Below, piece after piece: positions 60,396 to 64,000 of a stretch of DNA of 64,000 nt. Source of the stretch: Echiichthys vipera (Eukaryota > Chordata > Actinopteri > Perciformes > Trachinidae); the NCBI GenBank assembly GCA_963691815.1, contig OY829653.1:28597653-28661652 (forward strand). The letters run 5' to 3'. Under the pieces are notes generated by a model. The model was not told where the DNA came from, searched no databases, and was given only the letters and a program-made list of their open reading frames with translations. The position numbers were made by a program, and so were the translations under genes. Within the stretch, counting starts at the first letter, position 1. Every line of letters begins with the position of its first letter.

Positions 60396-61320
60396 CTGCT
60401 TTCTCTTCTGGAGCAGGGCTCTCTCACCTTTTACCTGGTGTCTGTCAACATCTCAGGATGTTCAGCTGCTCAACCTTTTAAGAGCCTCTTATCTCCACCC
60501 CGCCCATCAACACCCTACCCTTCTCCTGTGTGTTGTCGTAGCACAAACTGTGAAAGTGAACCATAGCGGATTATATATATATATATATATATGAGAAAAA
60601 AAATACAAGAGTGTGCTTATGTAGATGTACTAATCTTTTGTCTAAACAAAATCACTCAAAACCCTGACAAAAAAGTCCACAAACGTAGGTGAAGGAAAGA
60701 GGAGTCATATGTGTTTAAGTTTCTTTCTGGTGTTAAGTTGAATGATGGATGTGCTTTGGTGTCCTAAGCCCCTCCCCCCACCCCATATTTGTCCCCGCCT
60801 CCTTATAAAGGGGGAAGAGCTCTTCTTTGTCCCACTCTGATTGGAGTGGTAAACAAAGCCCCGGTAGATTTTTGGAGAAACATGTTGTGTGTTGTTTACA
60901 GAAAGGTCCTCGTTGATGTACATAGATTTCTCTGGCGAGGATTACCTCTCTTTTCTGTATGTCTGTTGAAGAGAAATATAAATGTGAATCTGAATTGAAA
61001 TTGTAAGAAGTCGTGTGAGTATCCTTCTATTTCCCTGTCATCTTTTGAAAGTATTTGGAAACAAATATGAATACCGCTATATGATTAATATACTGTATAT
61101 GTAGAAACAACTGCCATGGGCTTCTGAATCATACTAGACCAGCACGTGATCCTTTTTGTTTCTCTCTTTCTATACTCGTGGCTTATTTTTCTATGTTTTT
61201 CTTTATTTGTCTTTTAGTCCAATGTTATTTATATGTTCTGTTTCTGTTGGAAAAATCCTCCAGCCTGCTGTGGATATTTGCTGGCATTGCTATTAAACAA
61301 CATATCTTACAACTTACATC
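60396..61320 (+). other. snap91: Candidate snap91 3'UTR exon
   Basis: Follows a strong acceptor matching the donor 8 nt after the stop. It has no sustained coding frame and contains a (TA)n run at 60571-60592. ATTAAA at about 61291 could serve as the polyadenylation signal. Inferred from splice signals only; the 3' end is uncertain. Confidence 0.4.
60571..60592. repeat. (TA)n microsatellite
   Basis: Eleven TA repeats. Confidence 0.9.
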
Positions 61321-61626
61321 TGGAGAAAATGCTTTAGTTATTCATCAGATGTAAACTTCAACTATCCCTCAATATAACTGTACATGTTTCTACCTACTGT
61401 TTTGACACTAACCTTGTGGATAAGTCTTTTTCCTGTGCTTTCGTTTTAACTATGACAGGTCAGTGTGATTATTTTTGTATTTTGAATAAGATATTCCATT
61501 ACCAAACCAATCTATGTTGAGATAGAATCATCACATCTATACATAAGATTTCAAAGAATAGCAGACAACCTATGTGGTGGTCCAGCAGAAGATAATTTGC
61601 TCACTTTTCATAAAAGTCGGACATAT

Positions 61627-61849
61627 TAAAGGTACCCTATCAAGTTTTTTTCTATAAAAACAGTTTTCTTTATTCTTTTCTCTTGTTGTTTCTCATCAAA
61701 TACTCTGTCGGTGTATCCTAACACATGTGATGAATTTATTTACTTCCTGATAAAACATTTGAAAAGTCCATCAATTTTAAAACGGGGGCCTTGTTTGTCA
61801 AACATTGCTTCATAGTGCTAGTGGTGAAAAACTCCACAGGGTACCTTTA
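61627..61849. mobile_element. MITE with TAAAGGTACCCT ends
   Basis: 223 bp bounded by TAAAGGTACCCT and its inverted copy AGGGTACCTTTA; non-coding. Confidence 0.75.
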
Positions 61850-63824
61850 AGTCCCATGTCACTTACCTATTGTACACTGTGCTATTGTACCAATAGGCCA
61901 AATAGACAGTGAGTACGCCTGCACTGCTGCTTTGACAATATTATAATTACAGCAAAGTAATTACCTGAAAATGCAGAGACAAACTTATGAAACTAAAAAA
62001 TCACTTTCAACACTTTTTCAAGTTGTTTATGTGATCATTGCTGGCCTCTGGTCCATTGTCACTTGAACAGTACAAGCTGTTAGTGGCTACACAGTGTGGA
62101 AATCCACAGGAAGCCCCTGTCTGCCCTGCCATGATCTTGTTCCAAAAACATCTTAACACAAAGCTACTCTGCTCCTGCAGACTAACAACTGAATGAATAT
62201 GTTGATATGCATGCGGACAGCAGTTTAAAAATAGAGGCTCCTGTCCTGTTCTGTTAACTGGACTAATGTAAAGCTTACTATGTTTTGTATTTTCAGTTGA
62301 CTGAATAAGAAATTGGTTGTGAGAATCCGACACGATTCAGAGAAAATAATGGCAGAAATAAAAAATTTTCATGACTGAATTATTCAAATTGTATTTTTGT
62401 TTAGTTATAAACTTATTTTATTCACGATGGCCGAGCCCAGTGCATGTAAGCCCTTTGAGGTGCAATAAATTCAATGACGGATGAACTGCCTATGAATAAT
62501 TTATTTTCTTCCTAATCACATAGATAATAGAAATGTCAGTTTGAAGGAGTATTTTGTGAATGAACATCCCTCCACACCAACAATATGTTCATGACCTAGG
62601 CCAGATTAGCAACTCGGTAAAGTGGGTAATTGCCCTATAGGCCATTTCGTTTTTGGTCATTTCATTAGTCATAATGTAGTTTAACACTACATTGTCTTAT
62701 ATTTATATTTTATTCATTAATATATATTCTCAAAATACAATTATTGCCACAGGCTACCACAGAAAGCCACTATACGTAGGTGCACTGGTTGTTTTCTGAG
62801 TGTATAATGAAGCTGCCATCTCTTGTGTATACTGTACAAATTCATTGATTGTGAGTCAGAGCAACAAACTAAAAGCAACATTTGCTTAGTCTTATATCAT
62901 AAAGTTAATATGGTTCTCTTGCTAGCAAGCAGTTGCTCATTTACACATCCAAAAGACAGAGAGCAACACTTTGTATCCACCTGGCAAGCTCAAGTCCAAT
63001 ATTCACTCTCCTGTGTTGTTTTTTGTCTTTATTACTTAAGAGAAATATCTCTCTTTAGCTACTTAATGCTCCAATATGTTCACCAACTCTATACATTCTC
63101 AATAACGGATTTGTATGATTTCGCTGTGAAACAGGGACCGGTATGTGACCATGATGGTTAAAGGCACTGCTTGATATTCAAAACATTAAAATAGCAACAA
63201 ACAATATTTTTCCATGCAGAGACATAGTGGAGTAATGGTGTGCTGAGCAGAGAATGAAGTCACTCTCCGTCTGTGTGTGTTGTAATCTAAGTTTCTCTAT
63301 TTGTTGTGAAGACAGTCTGGCCACGCATGCATTGTAGTGCATATGCCTGTGAAAAGGCGTTGTTTTGCATATTGAAGTGAGAGTTGTGTATTAGCAAACA
63401 CAGACCATTTTTTCAGTGTTTTAAGTGTAGCACCTTTAAGTTTAGGCAACAAAACAACTTGATTACAGTTAGAAAAAAAGGTTGTGGTTTGGCTTAGTAC
63501 TCCTGAGACGCAAACACTGACACGAACATTCAACATGTGGATCAGCAAACCAAAAGAATGGGCTGTGGAAAATCATTTCCTTTGGGTTCATCACTACTGG
63601 CGACATAGTCAATTTGTCCATCATTAATATAGAAAAGACTGATTAGTGTAGCTTTAATGAGAACATAGAGGCAACAGGTCACATTAATAATGCACAGCAG
63701 GCCAGAGATGTTAAAGGAGCCTAACAACAAATTTCAGCCCTGGGGTCCCCTTGCCATGCTCTTTAGTGGTTTGATTTATGATGACACGGTTGTTGTGTTC
63801 ATTGGTTTTTGTAATTGAAAGAGT
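61850..63824. other. Intergenic sequence, nothing recognised
   Basis: AT-rich non-coding DNA downstream of snap91. An AATAAA at about 62464 could be a distal polyadenylation signal. No sign of the next gene. Confidence 0.5.
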
Positions 63825-64000
63825 TAAAGTTGTACTCCCTAAGATTTTCATCTATTTAATTGTCTTTTAAGTTCATTTTTATCAAAGAGTGAGTTAAAAC
63901 AATGTCGATTGATCACATGACCCACAAATGAAAGCACCTGTTGCCTTTTTGCTGAGTATTCCAATCTGTGTTTCTGTGGCGGCATTCCCTTTCTAGATGT
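63825..64000. mobile_element. MITE family X, left end (cut by window edge)
   Basis: Starts TAAAGTTGTACTCCCTAAGA and runs through CATCTATTTAATTGTCTTTT and TTTCTGTGGCGGCATTCC, colinear with 44811-44995. Confidence 0.8.

Overview
The window is nuclear DNA of a ray-finned (teleost) fish. The evidence is an intron-rich vertebrate gene, very many dinucleotide microsatellites, Tc1-like and hAT-like DNA transposons, foldback MITEs, an L1-type LINE, and vertebrate-type tRNA-Pro genes. No prokaryotic, viral or CRISPR features were seen. The species cannot be named from this sequence alone.

Region 1, positions 1 to about 10,560, is a tandem array of tRNA-Pro-bearing repeat units on the + strand. Twelve copies keep a complete tRNA body: three with anticodon CGG, six with TGG and three with AGG. 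They alternate with at least thirteen damaged copies. The units are nearly identical over long stretches, with a higher-order period of about 1,687 bp. The array runs off the left edge. It decays at its right edge, where one dead copy is split by a hAT-like MITE.

Region 2, about 10.6 to 20 kb, is non-coding and holds remnants of a LINE (+ strand) and a Tc1-like transposon (- strand).

Region 3, 19,984 to 58,170, is most of one gene on the + strand: snap91 (AP180), the neuronal clathrin-assembly adaptor. I reconstructed 27 coding exons whose phases join without a break: 2,786 coding bases, 927 complete codons plus a stop. The first eight encode the ANTH phosphoinositide-binding domain from about residue 45 on. 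The rest encode the disordered clathrin/AP-2-binding tail and the conserved C-terminus. The exon with the start codon and the basic lipid-binding motif is absent and must lie left of the window, so the tRNA-Pro array may sit inside a snap91 intron. Four microexons (9, 13, 15, 19 nt) and ten consecutive symmetric phase-1 exons make the tail modular. Introns carry an antisense L1, a solo-LTR-like piece, several MITE families (one locus a clear nested stack), a 1.1-kb inverted repeat, and a second, degenerate tRNA-Pro cluster at 51.07-52.16 kb.

Region 4, 58.2 to 64 kb, holds a probable 3'UTR intron occupied by a dead Tc1-like transposon, a candidate 3'UTR exon, and non-coding sequence with two further MITEs.

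The main oddity is the tRNA-Pro satellite. It carries all three proline isoacceptors, has no nearby Pol III terminators, includes a piece of a MITE found elsewhere in the window, and has a decayed sister cluster within a snap91 intron.
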